Shown here piece by piece: positions 44,282-53,577 of a DNA stretch of 64,000 nucleotides (within the stretch, counting starts at the first letter, position 1; each line of letters starts with the position of its first letter). The DNA is from Candidatus Amarolinea dominans. GTDB taxonomy: Bacteria; Chloroflexota; Anaerolineae; SSC4; Amarolineaceae. Both the position numbers and the translations under genes were made by a program. The notes beneath the pieces are model-generated. The model made no database searches and was not told the DNA's origin. It saw nothing but the letters and a program-made list of their open reading frames with translations. The stretch is from assembly GCA_016719785.1 (NCBI GenBank), contig JADJYJ010000030.1:124001-188000 (forward strand), given 5' to 3'.

Positions 44282-44748
44282 CCACCAAACAGCCAGCGCC
44301 ACAACGACGGCGGCTTGACGGGGAGCATGGTGGGCAGCACCTGCGGCAACGGCCGCGGTGGCAAGGCAGACGTGGCAGGCGGCTCGTTAAGATGACGTTC
44401 CTGAGCGATCCTTGCCGAAAGTAGCGGTTGCCAGTTCTGCAAGGCGCTGCTCTAAGGCGGTGATCTTCTCGGCCTGGCTTTGTACCTGATTCTGCAACGC
44501 GACGATGGTAGCGCGGTCATCAACTCATCGGGTGTTCAGCTCGTCAGATAATAGGCGGTAAAGCGTGTCGGTCACAGCCTAGCGGCCAGTCTTTGCGGAC
44601 GGCTCAGTTCAACTCAGGTTATACGGCGGCTCGACCGTTACGGAATGTGCGATGCTGTCTTGTTTGCCGCCGCATAACCCATATTCCGTTTTTGGCGGCC
44701 ACGTCGTGATCGCCGCGGCAGCAGCGGCGCCAACAAGGGGGTTCCCAA
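44282..44748. other. Gap of about 467 bp with a gene remnant and an inverted repeat
   Basis: No intact gene. It holds the coiled-coil remnant (44387-44575) and a 14-bp inverted repeat with one mismatch: ggttatacggcggc at 44617-44630 and gccgccgcataacc at 44666-44679. Confidence 0.5.
44387..44575 (-). pseudogene. Remnant of a coiled-coil protein C-terminus
   Basis: On the minus strand, VTDTLYRLLSDELNTR ends in a stop. The next frame continues VDDRATIVALQNQVQSQAEK and ITALEQRLAEL to a stop at 44387. This looks like the coiled-coil tail of a larger protein, broken by a frameshift. The family is not identifiable. Confidence 0.3.
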
Positions 44749-45225
44749 ATGTCATCCAATGCAAACGATCCTTGGGTCGTTTTCTTCTACGAGGCCCAGA
44801 TGTACGTCCTCACTCGCGTCGAGCACCGACGAATTGTCGGCACCAAAGAGCCCGACCAAATCATCATGAATGCTCTTGTTGAGAGCGCCCTGCTGCATAT
44901 GCGTGTTCTCGTGGACATCATTCTCAGTCGCGGCTCGGAGAAGGACACTATACGCCTGGAGCACCTAATCCCTCAATGGTCTGAAAGCACTGATCTCGCT
45001 TCCACCGTTGAATCCCTCAAACGCGAGTATGGTAGCAGATCCAGGGAGGACAGTCCGTGCTGGGTGGTCAACAAGATGCTGGTCCATCCCACCCTTTGGA
45101 GAAGGAATTCGTACGACTACACGGCCATATTTGGTCGGCTTGACCCGATAATCAAGATTGCCCTCCACCAGATCGGCGCTCTATCATCGCGGGCCGACAT
45201 CCAGGCGTATGCCCACGACCTCTAG
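44749..45225 (+). CDS. Hypothetical 158-residue protein
   Basis: ATG follows caaggggg. The protein is soluble and helical (EPDQIIMNALVESALLHMRVLVDIIL; a PHP/WRRNSYDYTAIFGRLDPIIK region). The pattern resembles small HEPN-like or AbiV-like helical proteins, but no catalytic motif is clear and I do not assign a family. It sits in the cassette-like region and ends against the decayed methylase. Confidence 0.5.
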   Translation: MSSNANDPWVVFFYEAQMYVLTRVEHRRIVGTKEPDQIIMNALVESALLHMRVLVDIILSRGSEKDTIRLEHLIPQWSESTDLASTVESLKREYGSRSREDSPCWVVNKMLVHPTLWRRNSYDYTAIFGRLDPIIKIALHQIGALSSRADIQAYAHDL

Positions 45226-46728
45226 CGCGTCTCTCCCTGTCGTCCCACGCGTCGCGGCAAGGGAGAGGGCCACCCAACAACTCGCTGAAGCTGACCCGGC
45301 AGGCCGGGCCGAATGTGCGACTTGCCCAGCTTACTGGCTTGACGTAGAGTAGGAGAGGATCTGCCCGTTTCCACTGGGCAGCTTAGCTCGCTCTCGGTGT
45401 GGCGGGCAATGGCGGCATCAATCTCCGCGCGTGTCATGCCTTCGTGGATGTCCGGGTTGTTGGCGATGGACTTGAGCGTGACATGTGGCACACGCTTGTA
45501 GACGAAGCCTTTCTTGATGTCGCCTGCGGTCCTGTTATCGGGCGGTATCTTGCCGGTGAGATCTGATTCCTTCTTGATGCCGTCGGGCGAGTCGGCCAGC
45601 AGGTAGTACGGGTATTTGGCGGCCATCAGCCGCGTGCGCGCCAGCGCCAGGGCCACGCGGCTGGTGTCGCAGGTGATCCAGCGCCGGCCCCACTGCTCGG
45701 CGACGTAAGCGGTGGTGCCGCTGCCGCACGTGGGGTCGTGTACTAGGTCGCCGGGGTCGGTGGTCATGAGAAGACAACGCTGAATGACGTCCGGTTGTGT
45801 CTGAACCACATAGATCGATTCGGCTGACTTTCCAGAAGTATCCTCAAATAGGTTTGTTACAGGAACAACCGGAAAGTCGGAGTGGAATCTGATGAACCAT
45901 GGCGGGCCACCGCGAGCCTCCAAGCGGTCGGCCCAATCAAGGCGGCGCAAGCCCTCAAGGGTAGTTTTCCAGTGCGTTCCCAAAGTAGGAAGAAATGACC
46001 CGTTCCGCCATTCAAAACCCGGGTTAGTGCTCGAAGGGCCTGCGGAAGTTAGCTTCGATAGTGCGTAAATCTTTGCACTATCTGGAAGTAGATCAGGATT
46101 TGACTTCTCCGAGCCTTCAATGGGACGGCGCTCGCTGCCAAACTCGATTCCCCATGAACCGCCCGGTGTTTCCTTAAGCCAAAGCTTTGGGTCGCGCGCT
46201 TGGAGCCGAACTTGATGCCGTAGGGCGGGTCAAGGTAGATCATCTGCACCTTACCGCGCAGCCCTTCCTTCTCCGCCAGGCTGGCCATCACCAGCAGCGA
46301 ATCGCCCAGAATCAGGCGGTTGGCCCAGTTCTGCTCGTGCTGGTAGAACTCGACCTTCTGATCGAACTCCTCCGGGCCGCCGTTGAAATCGGCAAACAGG
46401 TTCAACTGATAGCCAGCCGCGGCCTCGCGCAGCGCAGAGCCGGGCTTCGCCGCCTGCGCCAGCAGGTCGTTGATGATGGATTGCGGGTGAATCTTTTTCT
46501 GGATGTAGATCGGCACCGACGGCACGGCCAAATCCTGGGCGTCCTGCTCATCCTTGCCGCGTCAGACCAACTGCGGGGCCAGGGACGGGTCACGCGGGTA
46601 GCGCAGACTCTTGGGCGCCTGCTCGTCGTCCACCCCAAAGTCGCGCGCTCCTCGGTAGGGATGTTGGCGCGCTTGTCGGTGTGACGGATGAATTCGATGT
46701 GCGTTGTGGGTTTCTTGTCGGTAGACAT
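45222..46728 (-). pseudogene. Decayed site-specific adenine DNA methyltransferase (type III Mod-like)
   Basis: The gene starts at ATG 46728 (MSTDKKPTTHIEFIRHTDKR). It shifts frame near 46648 after IPTEE, then has a TGA at 46562-46564 where a Trp codon is expected (QLV-stop-RGKDEQD). It continues to the catalytic motif YLDPPYGIKFGS. At about 46195-46203 several hundred bases are missing, and the frame resumes at L-W-L-K-E-T-P-G-G. It then keeps DPTCGSGTTAYVAEQWGRRW and FVYKRVPHVTLKSIANN. The C-terminus is also shortened and replaced by unrelated sequence. With two frame or stop lesions and two deletions it cannot be functional. No restriction subunit is nearby. Confidence 0.85.
45268..45310. 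other. attC left-arm-like sequence at the methylase 3' end
   Basis: acccaac at 45272-45278 (a perfect RYYYAAC box) is followed by a ctcgctgaagctgac arm and a cccggc-ag-gccggg hairpin. No matching right arm is seen. It coincides with the point where methylase homology ends. Confidence 0.4.
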
Positions 46729-46739
46729 GGACGTTTCTC

Positions 46740-48233
46740 TCAGCGCAGGAGCAAGAGTGTGGAGAGGGGGAGGCTGACGATGCGCGGGTCGTCGCTGGCC
46801 GGTTCATCCGTGAGCGTCAACAGCAGGCCAAACGGTGCGTTGTAGACCGATTTCTCGACGAAACTGCGCAAACCGCGGCTGTCTTCCCAGCGAATGGTAG
46901 AGCGATACTTGACTTCCAGGGGGATGCGCTGCTCGCCCAGGGTGAGAACGAAGTCTACCTCTGGCTCGCTGGCGCGCTCAGGAAAGTGGGCGACATCCAG
47001 GCCGGTGATGGACCTGAGAAAATAGCCGGTTGTGCTTTCGGCGATGCGCCCGGCCAGGTCGCGCAGATGCGGCTGCTGCTCCAGTCCGCCTGGATGCAAG
47101 GGAACGACCTCCTGCAGCCAGCTTGCGCGCAGCGCATGGTCACACAGGCACAGTTTCGCCGGCCCGCGGGCGCGCTTCAGGCGCAGCTCCAGCGGTTCGA
47201 TCAGGCGGATCAGCAGGGTGCCATCCAGGAATTTGAGGTAGGCCAGGATGCGCTGCCAGCCGATGTTGGCGGCCAGGGTGCGCCGAATCTCGTCCAGGTA
47301 GAGAGACTGCTTGGGCGATTGACCGATGTAGCGGCACGAGAGGCGAAAGACTTCTTCCAGGAGCTGTGCATCTCGTCGGGCGCCCCGCGGACCGACGCGC
47401 AGATCGTGCTGAATGGCGCGGCGAATGACCGTTTCATTGAGCAGGTCAGCCAGGTCATCCCACGGCAACTCGGCGGCTGCATGAGCAATCGGGTACGCGC
47501 CGCGTTCGGAAAATGCCTGAAAGGCTCGATCGCGCAAGATGCGGTGCTTCATGCCATGCTGGCGCAGGGCGAGCCAGAAGTTCTTGTCTTTGAGCGGAGC
47601 CAGCCCGTTGAACGGCAGAAAAGGGGCGATGTGCCCTTCCCCGCGTATCTCCAGGATTTCGCGCAGAAAGAGCGGCCCCATGTCCAATGTGCTGAGGCGA
47701 CCGGCCAGGCTGTCGCGGCCAAGTTCGATGCGCAGCGCCGAGCTGCCTGTGGCCAGGACGCGCACAGCGCTGGTGTCAACCAGGAACTTCAGTTGGGGCG
47801 CCCAGGCGTCCAGGTTCTGAACTTCATCGAGAAAAAGAAAAGCGGGCTGCCCTTCTTGCGCAGCCTGGTTGAAGGTCTGCTGCAGAACGACCTGTTCGAA
47901 CCAGTCGGCCAACCGCAAGATTGGTTCCTGGATCCGCCGCAGCTCGGGCAGGTCGTCGAACTGGATGTAGAAGATGTGATCTGGTGAGACGCCTTCAGCG
48001 AGAAGGGCTTGGATGAGTTGCAGCACCAGCGTACTCTTGCCCACCTGGCGAGGACCGCTCACTACCGTCACTTTCGTCGGGCCATGCTTGAGGCGTCCAA
48101 GCGCAATCGGAAACGCCCATCGTTTCACTGGCGGCAGCGGCGCCTGGGGTAATCCTCGCCACCACGGATTGAGACGGCGCAGGTTGGCTTCGAGGCCTGC
48201 GGAAAGGTTGGTCAGCACATCTTGTTGCGGCAT
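46740..48233 (-). CDS. DUF4143-type AAA ATPase with PD-(D/E)XK-like C-terminus
   Basis: This 497-residue protein (ATG 48233; ATG 48251 possible) has an AAA_14 ATPase with Walker A VVSGPRQVGKST and Walker B FLFLDEVQNL, followed by sensor motif VLATGSSA. The DUF4143 region ends with EVDFVLTLGEQRIPLEVKY, a nuclease-like fold signature. Such proteins are frequent, mobile, and of debated function (possible toxin-antitoxin or defence ATPases). It ends 11 bp before the methylase pseudogene, suggesting an old operon. Confidence 0.88.
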   Translation of the reverse strand: MPQQDVLTNLSAGLEANLRRLNPWWRGLPQAPLPPVKRWAFPIALGRLKHGPTKVTVVSGPRQVGKSTLVLQLIQALLAEGVSPDHIFYIQFDDLPELRRIQEPILRLADWFEQVVLQQTFNQAAQEGQPAFLFLDEVQNLDAWAPQLKFLVDTSAVRVLATGSSALRIELGRDSLAGRLSTLDMGPLFLREILEIRGEGHIAPFLPFNGLAPLKDKNFWLALRQHGMKHRILRDRAFQAFSERGAYPIAHAAAELPWDDLADLLNETVIRRAIQHDLRVGPRGARRDAQLLEEVFRLSCRYIGQSPKQSLYLDEIRRTLAANIGWQRILAYLKFLDGTLLIRLIEPLELRLKRARGPAKLCLCDHALRASWLQEVVPLHPGGLEQQPHLRDLAGRIAESTTGYFLRSITGLDVAHFPERASEPEVDFVLTLGEQRIPLEVKYRSTIRWEDSRGLRSFVEKSVYNAPFGLLLTLTDEPASDDPRIVSLPLSTLLLLR

Positions 48234-48372
48234 TGGCTTCCACTCTTGCATCAATGGGGAGGGCTGGGGCAAGCAGACGTCTCGGAGGATTGTGCATCCT
48301 CGGTCATGGCCGCATTATAGCAGAGTACCAGGAAAACCTCAAGGCCCATGCCGGAAAGCGTCGCGGTTTGAA

Positions 48373-49167
48373 TCAGCTCAGCCAGCGTTTGCGCCGTTTG
48401 TAGTGCTTGATCTCCCGATAGCTCTTGCGCTGACCGACGTCGGTCAGGCCCAGGTAGAATTCACGCACATCGGCGTTGTCGCGCAGCGCGGCCGGGTCGC
48501 CTTCCAGGACGATGCGCCCGTTCTCCATGATGTAGGCATAATCGGCGATGCTCAGGGCCAGGCGTGCGTTCTGCTCAACCAGTAGAATCGTGGTCCGCTG
48601 CTCCTGGTTGATGCGCTTGACGATGTCGAAGATTTCGGCCACCAGTAGCGGCGCCAGGCCCAGGCTCGGTTCATCCAATAACATCAGGCGCGGGCGTGCC
48701 ATCAGGGCTCGGCCGATGGCCAGCATCTGCTGTTCACCGCCGGAGAGGTAGCCCGACGTCTTGGCGCGACGCTCCTTGAGGGGCGGAAAATAGGCGTAGA
48801 CCGCCTCGATATCTGCCGGTACCTGGCTGCGGTCACGGCGCGTGTACGCGCCGGCCAGCAGGTTCTCCTGCACGGTCAGATGTGGAAAGACGCGGCGACC
48901 TTCCATCACCTGGAAGATGCCCCGGCGCACAATGTCGGCCGCGTCCAGCTTATCAATACGTGTGCCCAAAAACTCGATGCTGCCATCGGTCACCGCGCCA
49001 TCCTCCGGCTTGAGCAGGCCCGAAATCGCCTTGAGGGTGGTCGTCTTGCCAGCGCCGTTGGAGCCGAGCAGCGCAACGATGCGCCCTTCCGGCACCTGCA
49101 CCGACATGCCCTTGAGCACAAGAATTACATCATTGTAGATGACTTCGATGTTATTGAGTACGAGCAT
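48373..49167 (-). CDS. livF: Branched-chain amino acid-type ABC transporter ATPase LivF
   Basis: A 264-residue cytoplasmic ATPase with Walker A GSNGAGKT at residues 35-42, signature LSGGEQQMLAIGRAL and Walker B LMLLDEPSLGL. It pairs with LivG to power import. I chose ATG 49167 (MLVLNNIEVIYN) behind gaggaag; the longer reading passes through dispersed repeats. The C-terminal extension YREIKHYKRRKRWLS is a little longer and more basic than usual. It is the last gene of the importer operon. Confidence 0.93.
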   Translation of the reverse strand: MLVLNNIEVIYNDVILVLKGMSVQVPEGRIVALLGSNGAGKTTTLKAISGLLKPEDGAVTDGSIEFLGTRIDKLDAADIVRRGIFQVMEGRRVFPHLTVQENLLAGAYTRRDRSQVPADIEAVYAYFPPLKERRAKTSGYLSGGEQQMLAIGRALMARPRLMLLDEPSLGLAPLLVAEIFDIVKRINQEQRTTILLVEQNARLALSIADYAYIMENGRIVLEGDPAALRDNADVREFYLGLTDVGQRKSYREIKHYKRRKRWLS

Positions 49168-49198
49168 AGCGCGCTTCCTCACCTCACATGGCCCGATA

Positions 49199-49361
49199 GG
49201 ATTGGTACACGGATCAACCCAGATCAACGCGGATGTGATAACGATCCGTGTAAACCCGCGTTGATCCGTGTCCCAATCACCTGCGTGGACGCGATGCCGG
49301 TCGGCGCAGGCCAACCTGGCGGCGGCACGCCCCTTCGCCGCAAATTCACTCGGCGGCGGCG
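49199..49361. repeat. Two dispersed repeat types between livF and the binding-protein gene
   Basis: At 49206-49271 an acacggatcaac / gttgatccgtgt inverted repeat encloses a second pair (gatcaacgcgg). At 49299-49361 is a near copy of the double-hairpin repeat found inside a gene at 12890-12952. Together they fill this gap. Confidence 0.75.
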
Positions 49362-50552
49362 TTATTTGGCGCCAATGAAGTCGCTGATGGATTCCCACTT
49401 ACCGGCCTTGACCTGATACAGGCGCAGGGCCTTGTTGCCGGCATGATCGGTCGCGGTGAACGTCAGGGGCGAGGTGACGCCGCCGGTTTCGAAGTTACTG
49501 ATCGTCTCCAGGGCGGCCTTGAGGTTCTCACCGGTGATTGGCTTGTTGCTGTCCAGCACGCGCTTGATCCCCTCTGCCATGACGGCCATGGTCCACCAAC
49601 CCTGGACGTAATGCAGCCCCTTCTCCTCCAGGTTGATGCTCTTGCTCTTGGTGTAATCCACGATGTCCTTGACGCCGGCCACACCAGTGCCAGGCGGGGC
49701 AAAGGGAATCGTACCAACCACGCCTTCGGCCGCATCGCCCGCCAGCTTGATCAGGTTTTCGTCCGCGCACCAGTTCAGGCAGATGATCTGCGCATTCAGG
49801 CCCAGCCCCTTGGCGTTCTTGGCCGCCAACGAGCCAGGGCCGGACGTGTTCTGGATGATGATGTAGTTGGCGCTGAAGGCCTGTACCTGGGACAGCTGCG
49901 GCGTCAGGTCGGTGGCGCCGCGGGGCATCGCCACTTCCAGCACTTCCATGCCGTTGGCCGCGGCAAATTCGTTGCCGGCCGGCAGCGGCGATTTGCCAAA
50001 GGGGCTATCGTTGTAGAAAAAGGCGACTTTGGCCTTGCCACTGCCGCCCTTGGCCTGCCAGTCCTGCAGCGCCCAGCGTAAACCGATGACCATCTGATCG
50101 GAGTAGGTGGTGCCGATCAGAAAGTTGTAGGGTGCGTCGGCCATGACGACCAGGTTGGCCGAGTAAGAAGCCGACATGAAGGGCAGTTTGTCGGTGGCGA
50201 TTTTGGTGCGCAGCGCCTCCGTGTCGCCGGTGCCCCAGCCCTGGATCGCCACCACCTTGTCCTGGGTCACATACTGCGAGTACAACTGCTCGGCGTTGGG
50301 CACCTTGTAGGCGTAGTCATTGCCGATCAGCTCGATCTTGCGCCCCTTGATGCCGCCCTTCGCGTTGATCCAATCCACATAACCCTTCAAGCCATCCGCA
50401 TACGGCACGCCTACATCGGCCGTTGCGCCGGTCAGGTCAAAAATACCACCCACTTTGATCGGCTCGCCGCTTTGCGGCGCAGCGCCGCAGGCGCTCAGCA
50501 GCAGGCTGAGGACGATCAGAACAGTCAACAGACTCAAGGCACGTGTCTTCAT
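49362..50552 (-). CDS. livJ: Branched-chain amino acid-type substrate-binding lipoprotein
   Basis: A 396-residue lipoprotein (LSLLLSACGAAPQ lipobox) with a periplasmic-binding-protein type 1 fold: GGIFDLTGATADVGVPYADGLKGYVDWIN and KIELIGNDYAYKV. A good ribosome-binding site (ggaggag) precedes the ATG. It captures the ligand for the LivHM channel. Because the operon encodes an acyl-CoA ligase, the ligand may be an organic or aromatic acid rather than an amino acid. Confidence 0.92.
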   Translation of the reverse strand: MKTRALSLLTVLIVLSLLLSACGAAPQSGEPIKVGGIFDLTGATADVGVPYADGLKGYVDWINAKGGIKGRKIELIGNDYAYKVPNAEQLYSQYVTQDKVVAIQGWGTGDTEALRTKIATDKLPFMSASYSANLVVMADAPYNFLIGTTYSDQMVIGLRWALQDWQAKGGSGKAKVAFFYNDSPFGKSPLPAGNEFAAANGMEVLEVAMPRGATDLTPQLSQVQAFSANYIIIQNTSGPGSLAAKNAKGLGLNAQIICLNWCADENLIKLAGDAAEGVVGTIPFAPPGTGVAGVKDIVDYTKSKSINLEEKGLHYVQGWWTMAVMAEGIKRVLDSNKPITGENLKAALETISNFETGGVTSPLTFTATDHAGNKALRLYQVKAGKWESISDFIGAK

Positions 50553-50892
50553 CGTATCTCCTCCATTTCAAACAGTCTTTCAAGTAACTGCTCACCTCAG
50601 GGGGAGTGCAAAAGCCGGGGCGGATATCCTGTCAATCCTGTGAATCCTGTCTGAATTCCAGGCAGGCTGAGCAGTTACCTTTCAAGCAGTCATTGCAAGC
50701 AGTCATTGCAAGTCGTCCTGCTAAGTGTACCCAGGATTCGCGGCAAGCGACACTGGGGGCGTGAACTAAAAAACGGATCGTTGTGATATGCGCTAACACC
50801 TCCGGTAAGCCTGGGCGGGCAGGCCAAATTGTACACCGTGCAGATTCATCGGTTGGGGGCCAGGGGGGCGAGAAAGCAGAGCCGGCGGCCAT
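50553..50892. other. Repeat-bearing gap upstream of the binding-protein gene
   Basis: It contains no gene. It holds an aatcctgt-type repeat tract (50627-50653) and two tandem 13-bp units caagcagtcattg at 50683-50708. Confidence 0.6.
50627..50708. repeat. aatcctgt tract and two 13-bp tandem units
   Basis: atcctgtcaatcctgtgaat-type words recur at 50627-50653, and caagcagtcattg repeats exactly twice at 50683-50708. Confidence 0.75.
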
Positions 50893-51573
50893 TCAGACGC
50901 CCAGCGGCAATGGCTCGAACGGTTTCTCGATCAGGCGCAGGTCGGTCAGGTCGAGATCGGCATAGGCGCTGAGCGCGGCTTGCAGTTGATCGGGACGCGC
51001 GCCCAGCACCTTGAGCGTCACGCGCTTGTGCTCCCCATCCGGTTCATTGATGGTGAGCATGCTGGCGATGGCGCCGCCGGCGTCGGCCACATGTCCGGTC
51101 AGGTGATGCAGCACCCCGCGCTGGCGCTGGGTGCGCACGGTGATGCGCACGCCTGGCTCCCCGGCGCCTAGCGCCTCGGCCAGGGTCTTGAAGATGTCCG
51201 TTTCAGTGATGACGCCAACCAGGGTGGCGCCCCGCATCACCGGCAGGCAGCCGATGCGGTGCTGAATCATGATCCGCGCCGCCTCTTCCACCGGACAATC
51301 TTCAGTCACCGTCAGCACCGGCGTCGTCATGATGTCGGCCAGGCGCAGCTTGCTGAGCAGCGCATGAACTTCGTAGATGCTCAGGACCGTAGCCGGTGAG
51401 GGCGCCGTTGACAAGATGTCCTTCTCCACCACAATGCCCACCAGACGCCCCGCCAGATCAAGCACCGGCAGGCGCCGAATCCTGTGCTGCCGCATCAGCC
51501 CCACCGCCTCACTATGCGACGTATTGACCGTTGCCGTAATCGGATTACCTGTCATCCGTTCTTGCACCAACAT
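50893..51573 (-). CDS. Paired-CBS and ACT domain regulatory protein
   Basis: A 226-residue cytoplasmic protein with two CBS motifs (residues about 7-60, MTGNPITATVNTS; about 80-135, IMTTPVLTVTEDCPVEEAARIM) and a C-terminal ACT domain (about 143-215). The CBS pair binds an adenosyl ligand, and ACT binds an amino acid or similar. The ATG follows ggggagg. Its place between livM and the binding-protein gene suggests control of the importer or linked metabolism by energy and ligand level. Confidence 0.9.
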   Translation of the reverse strand: MLVQERMTGNPITATVNTSHSEAVGLMRQHRIRRLPVLDLAGRLVGIVVEKDILSTAPSPATVLSIYEVHALLSKLRLADIMTTPVLTVTEDCPVEEAARIMIQHRIGCLPVMRGATLVGVITETDIFKTLAEALGAGEPGVRITVRTQRQRGVLHHLTGHVADAGGAIASMLTINEPDGEHKRVTLKVLGARPDQLQAALSAYADLDLTDLRLIEKPFEPLPLGV

Positions 51574-51588
51574 GGCTATCCTCCCCTC

Positions 51589-52632
51589 TCAGTAACTAAA
51601 CGGCCACAAACGGAAATAATCCTTGACATCACGCCACAGCTTGGCGATGCCCTCTGGCTCGAAGACGAGGAAGAGGATGATGGTCAGGCCGAAGATGGCC
51701 TGCTGAATGAAGGGCAGGATCTGCCCCAGGCTGGGCAGCACACCACCAAGTGCGCGGCCCAGGTTCGAGATCACCGCGGGCAGCAGGGTCATGAACGCGG
51801 CGCCGTAGACAGAACCAGACACAGACCCCAGCCCGCCGATGATGATCATCGCCAGGTAGAGAATGGACGTCTCGATGGTGAAGCGCTCCCAGGAGATGAT
51901 GGTGGTGTAGTGCGCGGTGAGGGCGCCGGCCGTGCCCACAAAGAAAGAGGAGACGGCAAAGGCCAACACCTTGAAACGGAAGATATCCACGCCCATCACT
52001 TCGGCGGCGATGTCCTGATCGCGGATGGCAACGAACGCGCGGCCCACGCGCGTGCGAAACAGATTGATGGTAAAGAGCACCGTGATGGCCGCGACCGTGA
52101 CCGAAACCCAGTAGAAACGAAACTGGGTATTCAGAGCCAGGCCGAACAGCATCGGCGCGGGGATCACCAGCGCCTCCACACCGCCGGTCACTGCGTCCCA
52201 GTGCGTGATGACCCACTCGATGATCTGTTGCGCGGCCAGGGTGGCGATCGCCAGGTAGAGACCCTTCAGGCGCAGGGAGGGCACGCCGAAGACGGCGCCA
52301 ACGACGGCGGTGACCGACGCGGCCAGCGGGATCGTCAGCCAGAACGGCAGCCCCAGGCGCAGTGTGAGAAAACTGGCCGTATAGGCTCCCACCGCCATGA
52401 ACGCGCCCTGCCCCAGTGAGATTTGCCCGGTAAAGCCAACGAGGATGTTCAACCCCACGGCGCCGACCGCGGCAATGGCAATCTGATTGGCGATCGTCAG
52501 ATAATAATTGTCGGCGAAGAAGGGGAAGATCAGCACAAAGGCGATGAACAGCCCCAGCCGCACCTTCTGCGCGGGGGTCCGGCGCAAGGTCAGGTCTTGT
52601 TGGTAGGTGGTATGAAAAATGCCAGATTCCAC
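51589..52632 (-). CDS. livM: Branched-chain amino acid-type ABC permease LivM
   Basis: A 347-residue permease with about nine helices and the family motif GFTGQISLGQGAFMAVGAYT; the EAA-type loop reads RVGRAFVAIRDQDIAAEVMGV. The start is GTG 52632 with a gaagga ribosome-binding site. It forms the membrane channel with LivH. Confidence 0.93.
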   Translation of the reverse strand: MESGIFHTTYQQDLTLRRTPAQKVRLGLFIAFVLIFPFFADNYYLTIANQIAIAAVGAVGLNILVGFTGQISLGQGAFMAVGAYTASFLTLRLGLPFWLTIPLAASVTAVVGAVFGVPSLRLKGLYLAIATLAAQQIIEWVITHWDAVTGGVEALVIPAPMLFGLALNTQFRFYWVSVTVAAITVLFTINLFRTRVGRAFVAIRDQDIAAEVMGVDIFRFKVLAFAVSSFFVGTAGALTAHYTTIISWERFTIETSILYLAMIIIGGLGSVSGSVYGAAFMTLLPAVISNLGRALGGVLPSLGQILPFIQQAIFGLTIILFLVFEPEGIAKLWRDVKDYFRLWPFSY

Positions 52633-52657
52633 GCTGTTTTTCCTTCTCTCCGCAGAA

Positions 52658-53530
52658 CTACACGCGCTCGATGCGGACTTCGCCGAACAGGCCGTAGGGC
52701 CGCACCATCAGGATCAGCACCAGGACGACAAATGGCGCCACCTCGCCCAGACCAGAGGTGAGATAGCCGCCGGCGAACGATTCGAGCAGGCCGATGATGA
52801 CACCGCCCACGATCGCGCCGGGGATGCTGTCCAGCCCGCCGAGGATGACGACGGGAAAGACGCGCAGGCCGATACCACTGACCGCGCCGCTGACGCCGAC
52901 GATGTTGGCCACCAGGATGCCGGCGATGGCGGCCGTGACCGCGGCAATGGACCAGGCGATGGCGAAGATGCGCTTGACGCTGATACCCATGCTCAGCGCG
53001 GCCTGCTGATCATCGGCCACCGCGCGCATGGCGATGCCGTCACTGGAACGGCGGAAGAACAGCGTCAGGGCGGTGAGCAAGAGCACCGCCAGGCCGATCG
53101 CCACCAGGCGGTCGCCAGGCACGGCCGCGCCCAGGATGCGCAGCGTGGCGCTGGGGATGAAGGCCGGAAAACTGCGCGGCGCCGTGCCCCAAATACCGCT
53201 GACGAAGGCGCGCAGCAGGCTGGAAAGGCCAATCGTCACCATGATGACCGAGATGATCGGCTCACCGATGAGGGGGCGCAACACCAGGCGCTCGATGATG
53301 ACCCCCAGGACGGCCGCCAGAACCAGGGTGATGAGCACGCCCAGGGGCCAGGCGAGGCCAAAGTCCGCCATCAGGCCGAAAGTCAGATAGGCGCCGACCA
53401 GGAGCAGCTCACCCTGGGCAAAGTTGATGACTTCGGTGGACTTGTAGATCAACACGAAGCCCAATGCCACCAACGCATAGATCGCGCCGTTGGTCAAGCC
53501 GGTGAACAAGAGCTGAATGAATTGATCCAT
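52658..53530 (-). CDS. livH: Branched-chain amino acid-type ABC permease LivH
   Basis: A 290-residue permease, MDQFIQLLFTGLTNGAIYALVALGF at the start and VINFAQGELLLVGAYL as the hallmark. ATG 53530 has an aaagg ribosome-binding site. It lies 25 bp before livM. Confidence 0.94.
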   Translation of the reverse strand: MDQFIQLLFTGLTNGAIYALVALGFVLIYKSTEVINFAQGELLLVGAYLTFGLMADFGLAWPLGVLITLVLAAVLGVIIERLVLRPLIGEPIISVIMVTIGLSSLLRAFVSGIWGTAPRSFPAFIPSATLRILGAAVPGDRLVAIGLAVLLLTALTLFFRRSSDGIAMRAVADDQQAALSMGISVKRIFAIAWSIAAVTAAIAGILVANIVGVSGAVSGIGLRVFPVVILGGLDSIPGAIVGGVIIGLLESFAGGYLTSGLGEVAPFVVLVLILMVRPYGLFGEVRIERV

Positions 53531-53544
53531 GTTGGCCTTTCGTT

Positions 53545-53575
53545 AGAGATCGGAGATCGGAGATCAGAGATCGAG
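53545..53575. repeat. gagatcgg dispersed repeat tract
   Basis: Four gagatcgg/gagatcag words in tandem lie between the ligase and livH. They are related to the in-frame repeat in folC (10619-10649). Confidence 0.7.
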
Positions 53576-53577
53576 AA

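Noticed and set aside
44387..44575. Transposase remnant
   Set aside because: The coiled-coil heptads gave this idea, but no DDE, HTH or IS terminal repeats are visible; kept only as an unidentified remnant.
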